From contig CAVUPF010000001.1 of assembly GCA_963743285.1 (NCBI GenBank), positions 496,001 to 560,000 of the forward strand: a stretch of DNA of 64,000 bases, read 5' to 3'. Both the position numbers and the translations under genes were made by a program. How positions within the stretch are numbered: the first letter of the stretch is position 1; each line of letters begins with the position of its first letter. The notes below the pieces were generated by a model. The model was not told the DNA's origin. It worked only from the letters and a program-made list of their open reading frames with translations, and ran no database searches. The DNA is from CAVUPF01 sp963743285 (GTDB lineage Bacteria > Actinomycetota > Thermoleophilia > Solirubrobacterales > 70-9). This document shows, one piece after another, positions 1-7,806 of the stretch.

Positions 1-1
1 C

Positions 2-865
2 CCGGCCGGCTGGGAGCTGGTGCGGGAGGTCTACCCCCGCACCGGCGGGGCGCGGATCGTCGGCTTCACCGGGCCGCCCGGGGTCGGCAAGAGCACCCTG
101 ATCGGCGCCCTCACGGTGAAGCTGCGCGAGGCCGGGCGGCAGGTCGCGGTGCTCTCGATCGACCCTTCCAGCCCCTTCACCCAAGGCGCCCTGCTCGGCG
201 ATCGAATCCGCCTCTCCGAGCACTTCCTCGACCCCGGCGTGTTCATCCGCTCGATGGCCACGCGCGGCGCGCTGGGCGGGCTCTCGGAGGCCGCCCTGCA
301 GGTGGCGCTGGCGATGGACGCGGCGGGCAAAGACGATGTCCTGATCGAGACGGTCGGCGTCGGCCAGGCCGAGATCGACATCGTCGATCACGCCGACACG
401 ATCGTGCTGGCGCTGATGCCCGGCTCCGGCGACTCGATCCAGGCGCTGAAGGCGGGGGTGATGGAGATCCCCGACATCATCGTCGTCAACAAGGCCGATC
501 ACCCGATGACCGAGACGATGGTGCGCGAGGTGCGCGGCGTGCTCGCCCTCTCCCACGATCCCGGCGGCTGGCGGGTGCCGATCCTGCGCACCGAGGCGGC
601 GCGCGGCGAGGGCGTCGCCGAGCTGGCGGTGAAGATCGACCAGCACCGCGCCCAGATCGAGGCGGCGGGGACGCTGGCGGAGCGCCGCGCCCGCAACCTG
701 CGCAGCGAGGTGCTGGGGATCGCCGCCTCACGGATGCGCCGTCGCCTTGAGGCGACGGTCGCCGATGACCCCGAAGTCGCGGCGCTGCTGGAGCGGGTTG
801 TGCGCCGCGAGCTGGACCCGGCAACCGCCGCCGGCGAGCTGCTGGAGGCCCAGGCCGATGCCTGA
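2..865 (+). CDS. meaB: Methylmalonyl-CoA mutase-associated GTPase MeaB/ArgK (5' end missing)
   Basis: G3E-type P-loop GTPase that protects and reloads adenosylcobalamin-dependent methylmalonyl-CoA mutase in the cytoplasm. The reading frame is open to the window edge, so the gene starts upstream; the first in-window start (GTG at 20) lies just before the core fold and is unlikely to be the real start. Visible motifs: Walker A GPPGVGKST near residue 24 of the visible frame, the switch region SIDPSSPFTQGALLGDRIR, ETVGVGQ, and the guanine-specificity motif NKAD. About 287 codons are visible, against about 320 usual for the family. The stop overlaps the next gene. The mutase itself lies about 27 kb downstream. 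Confidence 0.93.
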   Translation, partial: PAGWELVREVYPRTGGARIVGFTGPPGVGKSTLIGALTVKLREAGRQVAVLSIDPSSPFTQGALLGDRIRLSEHFLDPGVFIRSMATRGALGGLSEAALQVALAMDAAGKDDVLIETVGVGQAEIDIVDHADTIVLALMPGSGDSIQALKAGVMEIPDIIVVNKADHPMTETMVREVRGVLALSHDPGGWRVPILRTEAARGEGVAELAVKIDQHRAQIEAAGTLAERRARNLRSEVLGIAASRMRRRLEATVADDPEVAALLERVVRRELDPATAAGELLEAQADA

Positions 866-1271
866 GCCCGCGGCGCCGATTGCCCCAGCGCCGTCTCTGG
901 CGGAGGCGAGCCGATGGCTCGGCGATCAACTCGACGCGATCGACGGCGATCCGGTAGGCCGCGTCTACGGCTTCTTCACCGATGCGGTCAGCGGCATGCC
1001 GAGCTGGCTGGTGGCCAAGCTCGGCCGTCGCCGCACCAGGCTGGTGGCGATCCCGCTCGGCGACTGCGCCGCGGCGGCGGGCCGCGTCTGGGTCGCCCAC
1101 GCTCGGGAGCAGATCCGCGCCGCCCCGGTCGTCGACCTCGACCGCCCGCTGCTGCGCGAGCACGAGCTGGCGATCTGCGCCCACTACGGGATCGGCGAGC
1201 AGGTCGGCCGCGCCGCGGAGGTGATCGGGCGCGCCGCGGGCGCCGTCACCTCGCGGCCGGCATCGGGCTGA
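858..1271 (+). CDS. PRC-barrel-like domain protein
   Basis: A 137-residue cytoplasmic protein. The segment GRVYGFFTDAVSGMPSWLV, followed by a basic strand, LVAIPL and a C-terminal LAICAHYGI, has the pattern of PRC-barrel/photoreaction-centre H-like domains, which bind RNA or other proteins; no catalytic residues are expected. ATG 858 overlaps the meaB stop, so the two are probably co-transcribed and translationally coupled. A longer frame starting at 747 would lie inside meaB and is not favoured. The specific function is unknown. Confidence 0.7.
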   Translation: MPEPAAPIAPAPSLAEASRWLGDQLDAIDGDPVGRVYGFFTDAVSGMPSWLVAKLGRRRTRLVAIPLGDCAAAAGRVWVAHAREQIRAAPVVDLDRPLLREHELAICAHYGIGEQVGRAAEVIGRAAGAVTSRPASG

Positions 1272-1357
1272 GCCGGGGCCGCTACCCCGTCCCGCCGGCG
1301 GCGACTGAGCCGGGCGCCGTTATCTATTCGTAATGCCTTCCTGGAAAGGTTGAGGCC

Positions 1358-3106
1358 ATGGCATTGCTGATCCTCTTCGGGTTCATCGCCGGCGCCGCCA
1401 CCGCCGTCTCGCCGTGCGTGCTGCCGATCCTCCCGATCGCGCTCTCAGCCGGCGCCACCGGCGGTCGGCGCCGGCCGCTCGGGATCGTCGCCGGGCTGGC
1501 CGTCTCCTTCACCTTCGCGATCGTCGTACTCGTCTACCTGATCTCGGCGCTCGGCTTGCCCGACGACCTGCTGCGAAAGCTTGCGATCTTCGTCCTGATC
1601 GCCTTCGGGATCACTCTGATGGTCCCGCCGCTGGCGGCGCGGCTGGAGGCCTGGCTGAGCAGCTTCGCGGGGCGCGCCGGGGCGCCCCGCCTGGGTGGCG
1701 AGGGGTTTTGGTCGGGGACCGCTGTCGGAGCCAGCCTGGGGTTGGTCTACGCCCCCTGCGCCGGTCCGATCCTCGCCGGGGTGATCACCGTCACGGCCTC
1801 GCAGTCGTTCACCGCGGGGCGCCTGGCGGTGGCGCTCAGTTACGGGATCGGCTCCGCCGTCGTCCTCTACATCCTGATGTTGGGCGGTCGGCGCCTGGCC
1901 GCGCCGCTCGCGAGGCGCGGCGTCGGCCTGCAGGTGGCGATGGGCGCGGTGATGGTGGTGGTCGCCCTGGCGATGCTCGAGAACTACGACGTGCGCTTTG
2001 AGAACACGATCGCCACCGACCTGCCGAGCTTCCTGATCACCCCCACGCACGGGCTGGAGGACACTGCGGCGGTGCGCAGCGCGCTTGAAGAAGTTCGCGG
2101 CGAAGCCGCCCACGGGATCGGCGGGCGGGCGGCGAACCAGGTCACGCCGAGGACAGATCCGGCGGGGGGACTGCCGGTGCTCGGCAAGGCGCCCGAATTC
2201 GTCGACACCGAGCAGTGGTTCAACACCCCCGGAGATCGGCCGCTGACGATGCGCGGCCTGCGCGGCAGGGTGGTGCTGATCGACTTCTGGACCTATAGCT
2301 GCATCAACTGCCTGCGCACCCTGCCCTACCTGAAGGCCTGGGACGCGCGCTACCGCCGCGACGGGCTGACCATCGTCGGCGTCCACACCCCCGAGTTTCC
2401 CTTCGAGCACGCGGCGAGCAACGTCGCCGAAGCGATCAAGCGCAACGGCCTGCGCTATCCCGTCGTCCAGGACAACGAATACGGGACCTGGAACGCCTAC
2501 GGCAACCAGTACTGGCCGGCCGAGTACTTCATCGACGCCAAGGGCGACGTTCGCTACGCCGACTTCGGCGAAGGCTCCTACGGCAAGAAAGAAGAAGTGA
2601 TCCGCGAGCTGCTCGCCGAAGCCGGCCACCGGGTCTCGAGCAGGAGACCGGTCGTCCACGCAATCTCTCCCTCGGCCGGGGTGACGACGCCCGAGACCTA
2701 CCTCGGCGCAGCCCGCGCCGAACGCTTCACCAACCCGATCCTCTCGCCGGGGATGCATGACTTCGGCAACCCTCGCACGCCGCCCCCCAACGAATTCGCC
2801 TACCACGGGCGCTGGAGGATCGGCCTGCACTCGGTGGTGGCAGCCGGCGGCTCGCTCGACCTCCACTTCGGGGCGCGGCGGGTTTACCTGGTGCTGGGCT
2901 CGCCCCTGCGCGCGCGCCGGCTGCGGGTGCTGCTGGACGGCCGCCCGATCCCGGCCCGCTTCGCCGGCGCAGACGTCCACCACGGCGCCGTCGAGGTCTC
3001 CTCGCAGCGCCTCTATGAACTTGTCGACCTGCCCCGGGTTGGCGATCACGTCCTGCGTCTCTTGCCAGAACCGGGGGTGACGGGCTATGCCTTCACCTTT
3101 GGCTAG
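1358..3106 (+). CDS. dipZ: DipZ-type cytochrome c biogenesis/thiol-disulfide protein (CcdA-TlpA fusion)
   Basis: A 582-residue membrane protein that should carry electrons across the membrane and reduce or oxidise exported thiols. Residues 1-210 are a CcdA/DsbD-like six-helix domain beginning with SPCVLPILPIALSAG. A linker leads to an extracytoplasmic TlpA-like thioredoxin domain with WTYSCINCLRTLPYL (CxxC at about C315/C318). The C-terminal 150 residues form the beta-rich domain typical of mycobacterial-type DipZ. Start ATG 1358 has an upstream GGAAAGG. An 86-bp gap separates it from the previous gene. The two-component genes follow 22 bp downstream. Confidence 0.92.
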   Translation: MALLILFGFIAGAATAVSPCVLPILPIALSAGATGGRRRPLGIVAGLAVSFTFAIVVLVYLISALGLPDDLLRKLAIFVLIAFGITLMVPPLAARLEAWLSSFAGRAGAPRLGGEGFWSGTAVGASLGLVYAPCAGPILAGVITVTASQSFTAGRLAVALSYGIGSAVVLYILMLGGRRLAAPLARRGVGLQVAMGAVMVVVALAMLENYDVRFENTIATDLPSFLITPTHGLEDTAAVRSALEEVRGEAAHGIGGRAANQVTPRTDPAGGLPVLGKAPEFVDTEQWFNTPGDRPLTMRGLRGRVVLIDFWTYSCINCLRTLPYLKAWDARYRRDGLTIVGVHTPEFPFEHAASNVAEAIKRNGLRYPVVQDNEYGTWNAYGNQYWPAEYFIDAKGDVRYADFGEGSYGKKEEVIRELLAEAGHRVSSRRPVVHAISPSAGVTTPETYLGAARAERFTNPILSPGMHDFGNPRTPPPNEFAYHGRWRIGLHSVVAAGGSLDLHFGARRVYLVLGSPLRARRLRVLLDGRPIPARFAGADVHHGAVEVSSQRLYELVDLPRVGDHVLRLLPEPGVTGYAFTFG

Positions 3107-3128
3107 GCGGGGCGCGACAATCGAGGCG

Positions 3129-3833
3129 ATGAGCGAGTCCACGCACGGCACGGTCCTCGTGGTCGACGATGAGCCGACGATCGTTGAGGTCGTCGGTCGC
3201 TACATGCAGCGGGCGGGGTATGAGACGCACGAGGCCTGCGACGGCCCCGAGGCGCTGCGGGTAGCGGCGCGCCATCGGCCCGACCTGGTCGTGCTCGACG
3301 TGATGCTGCCGGGGATCGATGGGATCGAGGTGATGCGCCGGCTGCACGAGCGCCCCGGCGAGCGGATCGCGGTGATCTTGCTCACCGCGCGCGGTGAGGA
3401 GTCCGACCGGGTCATTGGCCTGCGTCACGGGGCCGATGACTACGTGGTGAAGCCGTTCTCTCCCGCCGAGCTGGTGGCCCGGGTCGACGCCGTGCTGCGC
3501 CGCCGCTCACCGCATCCCGAGGATCAGGGGCCGGCGCCGATCGAGCACGGTCCGCTGCGGGTCGAGCCGGCCCGCAGGATGGCCTTCCTCGACGGCGAGG
3601 AGCTCTCGCTGACCCAGCGCGAGTTCGACCTGCTCGCCTATCTGGCGGCGCGACCGGGCAGGGTCTTCTCCCGCGATCAGCTGATGGAGGCGGTCTGGGA
3701 CTTCCCCGTATTCGCCGATACCAGCACCGTCACCGTTCACGTCCGTCGCCTCCGCGCCAAGCTCGGCGATGACCCCAGCGAGCCCCGCTTCATCGAGACG
3801 GTCTGGGGAGTCGGGTACAGGCTGCGGCCATGA
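3129..3833 (+). CDS. OmpR/PhoB-family response regulator
   Basis: A 234-residue DNA-binding response regulator. The receiver domain (about 1-120) has VLVVDDEP (acidic pocket), phosphoacceptor D57 in VLDVMLPGIDG, the conserved T in ILLTARG and the Lys in VVKPFSPAEL. The C-terminal winged helix (about 135-232) ends VWGVGYRLRP, as in PhoB relatives. ATG 3129 with GAGG just upstream is preferred to an upstream ATG at 3087 that overlaps dipZ. The stop overlaps the kinase start (ATGA), so it forms a two-gene system with the next gene. Confidence 0.93.
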   Translation: MSESTHGTVLVVDDEPTIVEVVGRYMQRAGYETHEACDGPEALRVAARHRPDLVVLDVMLPGIDGIEVMRRLHERPGERIAVILLTARGEESDRVIGLRHGADDYVVKPFSPAELVARVDAVLRRRSPHPEDQGPAPIEHGPLRVEPARRMAFLDGEELSLTQREFDLLAYLAARPGRVFSRDQLMEAVWDFPVFADTSTVTVHVRRLRAKLGDDPSEPRFIETVWGVGYRLRP

Positions 3834-4681
3834 AGCGCGTCGCCCCGATCGCCGTCGCGGCCTTCCTCGCCGGGGCCGCCGCCGTGACGGTCCCCGAGCG
3901 GATGGGCGCGGCGCAGATCCTCCTCGTCGTGCTCGCCGCGGCCGGGGCGGCGCTGGCCGCGGCGCTGGCCGTCCGGATGGCGGTCGAGGAGCGCTCCCGT
4001 CGCCAGATCGAGGACGCGCGCCGGCATCTGATCGCCGCCGTCTCGCACGACCTGCGCACGCCGCTGGCCTCGCTGCGGCTGCTGGTCGAGTCGATCGACG
4101 ACGGGGTCGCGACCGGCGAGACTCGCGCGCGCTACCTGCGCGAGACCCGCACCCACGTCGAAGCGCTGACCAGGCTGATCGACGACCTCTTTGAGCTCTC
4201 GCGGATCGAGGCCGGTGACATTTCCTGGACGATGCGCCAGGTCAAGCTGGGGGAGCTGATCGGTGACACGGTCGCGGCGATGCGTGCCCCCGCGGAGGCC
4301 CGCGGCGTGGCGATCAACGCCGAGCTGCCACCGCGTGAGGTGGTGGCGCTGGCCAACGCCGAGAAGGTGCAGCGGGTCCTCTTCAACCTGATCCAGAACG
4401 CGATCCGCCACACCCCGGCCGACGGCAGCGTCACGGTGCGGGCCCGCGCGGGCGGCGGCGAGGTCGAAGTTGAGGTTGCCGACCAAGGAACGGGGATCCC
4501 CGCCGGGCAGGGCGAGCGGGTCTTCGAGGCCTTCTACCGGGGCGAGGAGGCCCGCGGCGAGGAGGGCGCCGGCCTCGGCCTGGCGATCTCGCGGGCGATC
4601 GTCGAGGCCCACGGGGGGCGGATCTGGCTGGAGGAGGCGACGCCCGGCACCCGGGTCCGCTTCACCTTGGAGGCGGCCTGA
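3830..4681 (+). CDS. Membrane sensor histidine kinase
   Basis: A 283-residue kinase partner of the preceding regulator (4-bp overlap). Two hydrophobic helices at the N-terminus (about 5-22 and 28-47) leave almost no extracytoplasmic loop and no recognisable sensor domain, so the signal may be sensed within the membrane. Then come the dimerisation/phosphoacceptor helix with SHDLRTPL (H73), the N box NLIQNAIRHT, the G1 box DQGTGIP, the F box FEAFYRG and the G2 box GAGLGLAI of the HATPase domain. What it regulates is not evident from the neighbours, though dipZ is immediately upstream on the same strand. Confidence 0.92.
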   Translation: MKRVAPIAVAAFLAGAAAVTVPERMGAAQILLVVLAAAGAALAAALAVRMAVEERSRRQIEDARRHLIAAVSHDLRTPLASLRLLVESIDDGVATGETRARYLRETRTHVEALTRLIDDLFELSRIEAGDISWTMRQVKLGELIGDTVAAMRAPAEARGVAINAELPPREVVALANAEKVQRVLFNLIQNAIRHTPADGSVTVRARAGGGEVEVEVADQGTGIPAGQGERVFEAFYRGEEARGEEGAGLGLAISRAIVEAHGGRIWLEEATPGTRVRFTLEAA

Positions 4682-4723
4682 GGCCGCGATTCCCGCGCCC
4701 GTCCTTCGCCTGCTGGCAAGCGG

Positions 4724-4743
4724 GGGCTACGTTTTCGCAGCCC
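4724..4743 (+). terminator. Candidate terminator hairpin after the two-component operon
   Basis: The arms GGGCTACG and CGCAGCCC pair with one mismatch around a TTTT loop. It lies 43 bp past the kinase stop and before a convergent vapC remnant. There is no T tail, so termination is inferred. Confidence 0.35.
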
Positions 4744-4768
4744 GGGCGGCCTCGTGTCCAGGGCGCCT

Positions 4769-5201
4769 TCAGTCGGCGCTGCCGGGCGGGGCAATCCAGA
4801 CGCTCTCGAACTCGAGGCTCGTATGGTCTGCGATCAGGTCGTAGTCGCTGTCGTAGTGCAGTACCCCGAGTTCGTGCTGGGCGACGATCGCCGCGGTCAG
4901 GAAGTCGGCCGGGGCCACCCTGTGGCTGACCGAGCCTTGGTCTGCCAGCTCGCGCTGGGCTTGCTCGGCGAAAAGCCAGGTAGCGGCGTCACCCGGCGCT
5001 TGGCGAAAGCCCTCGAGCTCCTCGGAGAGAGCCGAAAGTCGGCCTTTGTGAGGGCTGAGTGCAGGGCCTCGAGCCGGAAGGGAGAGCAGACGCTGAGGCG
5101 GTCCACTGGGAGCGGGGGACCCGGATTGAGAAGCCCTGCCACGCCCTGCTCGCTGAGCCAGCCACCTTCTGCCTGATGCTGTGAATAAAATTCAATTGCA
5201 C
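4769..5201 (-). pseudogene. VapC-type PIN-domain toxin, frameshifted remnant
   Basis: The minus-strand frame ending at 4769 encodes about 90 residues matching the C-terminal half of PIN RNases: LFAEQAQRELADQG, SHRVAPADFLTAAIVAQHEL, then VLHYDSDYDLIADHTSLEF and a terminal PPGSAD. Upstream, around 5035, homology jumps to another frame (SVCSPFRLEALHSALTKADF), and no N-terminal Asp or start can be identified. A one-base frameshift and loss of the N-terminus indicate decay. No antitoxin gene for it remains; a different TA pair begins at 5232. Confidence 0.7.
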
Positions 5202-5231
5202 GCATTGTGTAGATACGTGTAAAATGCCCTC

Positions 5232-5492
5232 TTGGCCGCAAATCCAAGACGCATCAACGTCACGCTCGACGAGATTCGCGCCCGCAAGCTCGCGAGGCTA
5301 GCCGAGCGCTCTCATATGCAGGAAGGGACGCTCGCTCGATCTCTGCTCTCGTCGGCACTCGACGATGCCGATCCCGATTCAGTGCGAATCACCGAGATCC
5401 TTGAGGCTGTTCCCGGAGCTTGGGAGCGGACGCAGGAAGGACTCGCCCAGGCCGCCATCGGCGAAGGCACGCCGCTCGACAAGCTGGCCTGA
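5232..5492 (+). CDS. Ribbon-helix-helix antitoxin
   Basis: An 86-residue protein whose N-terminus (RRINVTLDEIRARKLARLAE) fits an RHH DNA-binding strand-helix-helix. The C-terminal half (AWERTQEGLAQAAIGEGTPLDKL) is the acidic tail that would wrap the toxin. The TTG start at 5232 is the only reasonable in-frame start. Its stop abuts the GTG of the toxin gene. The 60 bp upstream are AT-rich and probably hold an autoregulated promoter. The role is neutralising the ParE-like protein and repressing the operon. Confidence 0.75.
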   Translation: MAANPRRINVTLDEIRARKLARLAERSHMQEGTLARSLLSSALDDADPDSVRITEILEAVPGAWERTQEGLAQAAIGEGTPLDKLA

Positions 5493-5786
5493 GTGGCGCA
5501 GATAGCCGTCACCCCGCGAGCTCGGCGGGACGTCGATGAGGCGATCGAGACGCTCGGTCTTCCCGGCGACAGTTGGGCGCGGATCGCTCGGTCGCTGCGA
5601 GTTCTAGAAACCTTCCCGCCGGCCGGTCCCGAGCTGGAGGGGCGATGGGCGCCCACCAAGTTCGTGCTGGGCCCGTGGTCGTGGATGATCCTGCTCTACA
5701 GCTACGACGAATCCTCGGATCGGGCCTTCGTCCTGGCGTTGCACGACGCTCGCTCAGCGACCTCAGCCCGATCAAGCGGAGCCTGA
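5493..5786 (+). CDS. ParE/RelE-superfamily toxin
   Basis: A 97-residue protein with the RelE/ParE fold pattern: TPRARRDVDEAIETL helix, a Trp-Ala-Arg-Ile helix, a central LEGRWAPTKFVLGPWSWMILLYSY strand pair, and a final AFVLALHDARS strand. It starts GTG directly after the antitoxin stop. Whether it cuts mRNA on ribosomes or poisons gyrase cannot be told from sequence. The 95-bp direct repeat begins 6 bp past its stop, so it sits right at the edge of the repeat-bounded segment. Confidence 0.75.
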   Translation: MAQIAVTPRARRDVDEAIETLGLPGDSWARIARSLRVLETFPPAGPELEGRWAPTKFVLGPWSWMILLYSYDESSDRAFVLALHDARSATSARSSGA

Positions 5787-5791
5787 AACTT

Positions 5792-5886
5792 TGTCCCCGA
5801 CTCCACCGAATTCCCTGAATCTCTTCAGAACACCCTCGCTCTAACATGCCCAATTTGGCTCACTAGAACGATTTGCCGCGACTCAT
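5792..5886 (+). repeat. 95-bp direct repeat, left copy
   Basis: Matches 11996-12090 base for base without gaps at about 80 of 95 positions. It starts TGTCCCCGACTCCACCGAA and ends CCGCGACTCAT. The left copy reads directly into a tRNA-like 3' half. The two copies bracket about 6.2 kb of decayed and accessory genes, as expected of attachment-site duplication by an integrative element; no integrase remains inside. Confidence 0.75.
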
Positions 5887-5923
5887 AATCCGTGGAGCGC
5901 AGGTTCGAATCCAGCCCGCCCCA
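5853..5923 (+). other. Degenerate tRNA-Met-like 3' half (possible attachment site)
   Basis: A partial D-arm (GGCTCACTAGAACG) is followed by CGCGACTCATAATCC, an anticodon-loop-like segment with CAT, and a T-arm GCAGGTTCGAATCCAGC with the invariant TTCGAAT loop. It ends CCCGCCCCA and then a short T run. Stems contain mismatches and no 5' acceptor strand is present, so this is not a working tRNA. Integrases often target tRNA 3' ends, which suits the flanking direct repeat. Confidence 0.5.
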
Positions 5924-6125
5924 TTTTTGAGACACCGAAGTCGTCCGAGTCCAACCGGCCCCAGCTGTTTGACGGCTTCGCTTCGGGCGGGAAGCAGGTG
6001 GGTGGATGTAGGGAGAAGACTCCTGGGCTTCGTCCAAGGCGAGCGCCTTATCGGCGCGAGCCAGATGCCCGCTTGTCGCGCGTTCCGAGTGTCTCGAGCC
6101 CGCCTGTGCCATCGTTACGGCTGTC

Positions 6126-6771
6126 ATGCCAAAGCTCCAGGTCATTGTCGGAAGCACGCGCCCCACACGGGCCGCGGAGCGCGTCTTTCCTTGGGTCCAC
6201 GAGCAGGCGCAGCGCCAGGGCGCGTTTGAGGTCGAAGCTGCTCGACCTGCGCGACTGGCAGCTCCCGTTTTTCCAAGAGCACGTCGGCACGATCGGCGAC
6301 TTTGCCGACCCGACCTACTCCGATCCGATCGTCAAGGCGTGGAACAAGAAGCTTGCCGAGGGCGATGCCTACCTCATCGTGACCGCCGAGTACAACCGCA
6401 GCGTCCCGGATCAACTGAAGAACGCGATCGACAGCGTGTTTGTCAGCTTCGCTCTGCGCAACAAGCCCGTCGGGTTCGTGGGCTACAGCAGCGGCATCGC
6501 GGCGGGCACCCGTGCCGTGGAGCACCTTGCGCTGATCGCGATCGAGGCCGAAGCCGTGCCGCTGCGCAACAGCGTGCTCATTCCGTTTGTCGCCGACGCT
6601 TTCGATGAAGACAGCGAGCCGGCTGATCCCGCAACCGGGATTGCACTATCGGTCACGCTCGAAGATCTCGCGTGGTGGTCCAACGTCCTCTCGCGCGCGC
6701 GGGCGGAGGGAGAGCTCTTGCCGGGGACATTTAGGGCAAGGGCCGCTGCGGCTGCCTCCCAAGACGAGTAA
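6126..6771 (+). pseudogene. NAD(P)H-dependent FMN reductase, frameshifted
   Basis: The frame from ATG 6126 gives MPKLQVIVGSTRPTRAAERV, the flavodoxin-like phosphate loop of NADPH:FMN reductases, and runs to about 6235. There the homology moves to another frame: LRDWQLPFFQEH, ADPTYSDPIVKAWNKKL, TAEYNRSVPDQLKNAID, FVGYSSGIAAGTRAVEHLA. One extra base near 6236 explains it. The rest of the gene is well conserved, so the break is recent or a sequencing error. It lies inside the segment bracketed by the 95-bp repeats. Confidence 0.8.
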
Positions 6772-6933
6772 GTGCAAGGCCGTTCCGGACGCGGGCCACG
6801 ATCGGAGTCACGGACTGCGCGGCATCGTTCCTGCCGTAGGCATTCCTGTTCGGAGGCAGGTGCTGCCGATACGCACCAGTGTTCGATGCCGTGGACGGCC
6901 GGTCACGGCATAAATTCTACCCTCGCGCCTGAG

Positions 6934-7326
6934 CTACTCCGCGTCGGGCCAAACGGCGGTGGCCATGACACCATCGCCATCGTCGGGCCTGTGACTACCC
7001 ACGGCGATGATATCCAGTCCGTCAGGGCCTGCCTCGAAGGCACGCACGACCTCAGGCGCTACCCGCACGACGTCCCACTGCTGTAGATCGTGGGTCTCGT
7101 CGTCGAGGAGCACTCGCCCGGACCCGGCCACTACCACGTAGGCCTCCTCCTGCTCGCGGTGGCTGTGGGCCATCGGGCTGCGCACGTTCGCCGCATAGCG
7201 GAAGTGGCTGATCCCGAGGTCACGCGAGTCCAGGTGTTTGCGGCCGAATCGACCCTCGATCCCAGGAGCCCGTTCGCCGACAGAGTCCTCGACCTCGAAC
7301 AGGTTTACGGTGGCGAAGCGGGACAT
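6934..7326 (-). CDS. Cupin-domain protein
   Basis: A 130-residue single-domain cupin. Metal-ligand positions are recognisable in MAHSHREQEEAYVVVAGSG (H, H, E) and the second motif spans WDVVRVAPEVVRAFEAGPDG. ATG 7326 is chosen because AGGAGG stands six bases upstream; a longer frame to 7362 lacks such a site. The substrate is unknown; small cupins of this type are often isomerases, dioxygenases or sensors. It is convergent with the broken FMN reductase, with a 160-bp gap holding no recognisable gene. Confidence 0.75.
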   Translation of the reverse strand: MSRFATVNLFEVEDSVGERAPGIEGRFGRKHLDSRDLGISHFRYAANVRSPMAHSHREQEEAYVVVAGSGRVLLDDETHDLQQWDVVRVAPEVVRAFEAGPDGLDIIAVGSHRPDDGDGVMATAVWPDAE

Positions 7327-7439
7327 AGGGCCTCCTTTGGCAGGGCAATTGTGAACTTTCAACCTGAGACGTTATTCGATGGATGTTGTCAGGGCCTATC
7401 TGGCCAGAGCGACACGCCGCGCCGCTGACGGCGCGGCTC

Positions 7440-7600
7440 CGATGGGGCCGCAAGGCACAGATCCTGGTAAGTCTGCTCGTAGACCGTGGCGACCCGCTCC
7501 GCGACCGTCGGCGAGCGTCTCTGGGAAGCCGTCGACGTTCGTGCCGACCACCGGTACGCCGAGGCCCATCGCCAGGACCGCCGTCTGCGAGAGGCCTCAT
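7440..7600 (-). pseudogene. Glycosyltransferase (GT4-like) remnant
   Basis: The region 7327-7806 has no intact gene. On the minus strand about 30 codons read QTAVLAMGLGVPVVGTNVDG then FPETLADG, the nucleotide-sugar-binding signature of group-1 glycosyltransferases. A second frame nearby gives VAERVATVYEQTYQDL, like their C-terminal helix. The middle is deleted. This is a short fossil; the assignment rests on one motif. Confidence 0.4.
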
Positions 7601-7806
7601 CACGCGACGATGCGACCTCATGCCTAGTGGCCTCGCTCACAGGTTCGCACACGTATTTGGTGCCCGCTACCGGACGAAGCAGAAGCGTTCGCCTTTGCCC
7701 GCCTCAGACCCGCCCCTCGCGCCAAGCGGTGTTGAAACCGGCCGCGGACGAGGTGCTCGCTGCGTAGTTGAGCATCCCTCTCCATATGGAGTAGCGTCCG
7801 ATTGCA

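Noticed and set aside
1445..3151. Very long minus-strand open frame opposite dipZ.
   Set aside because: High GC keeps antisense frames open; its protein is low-complexity and has no domain, while the plus strand encodes a clear DipZ.
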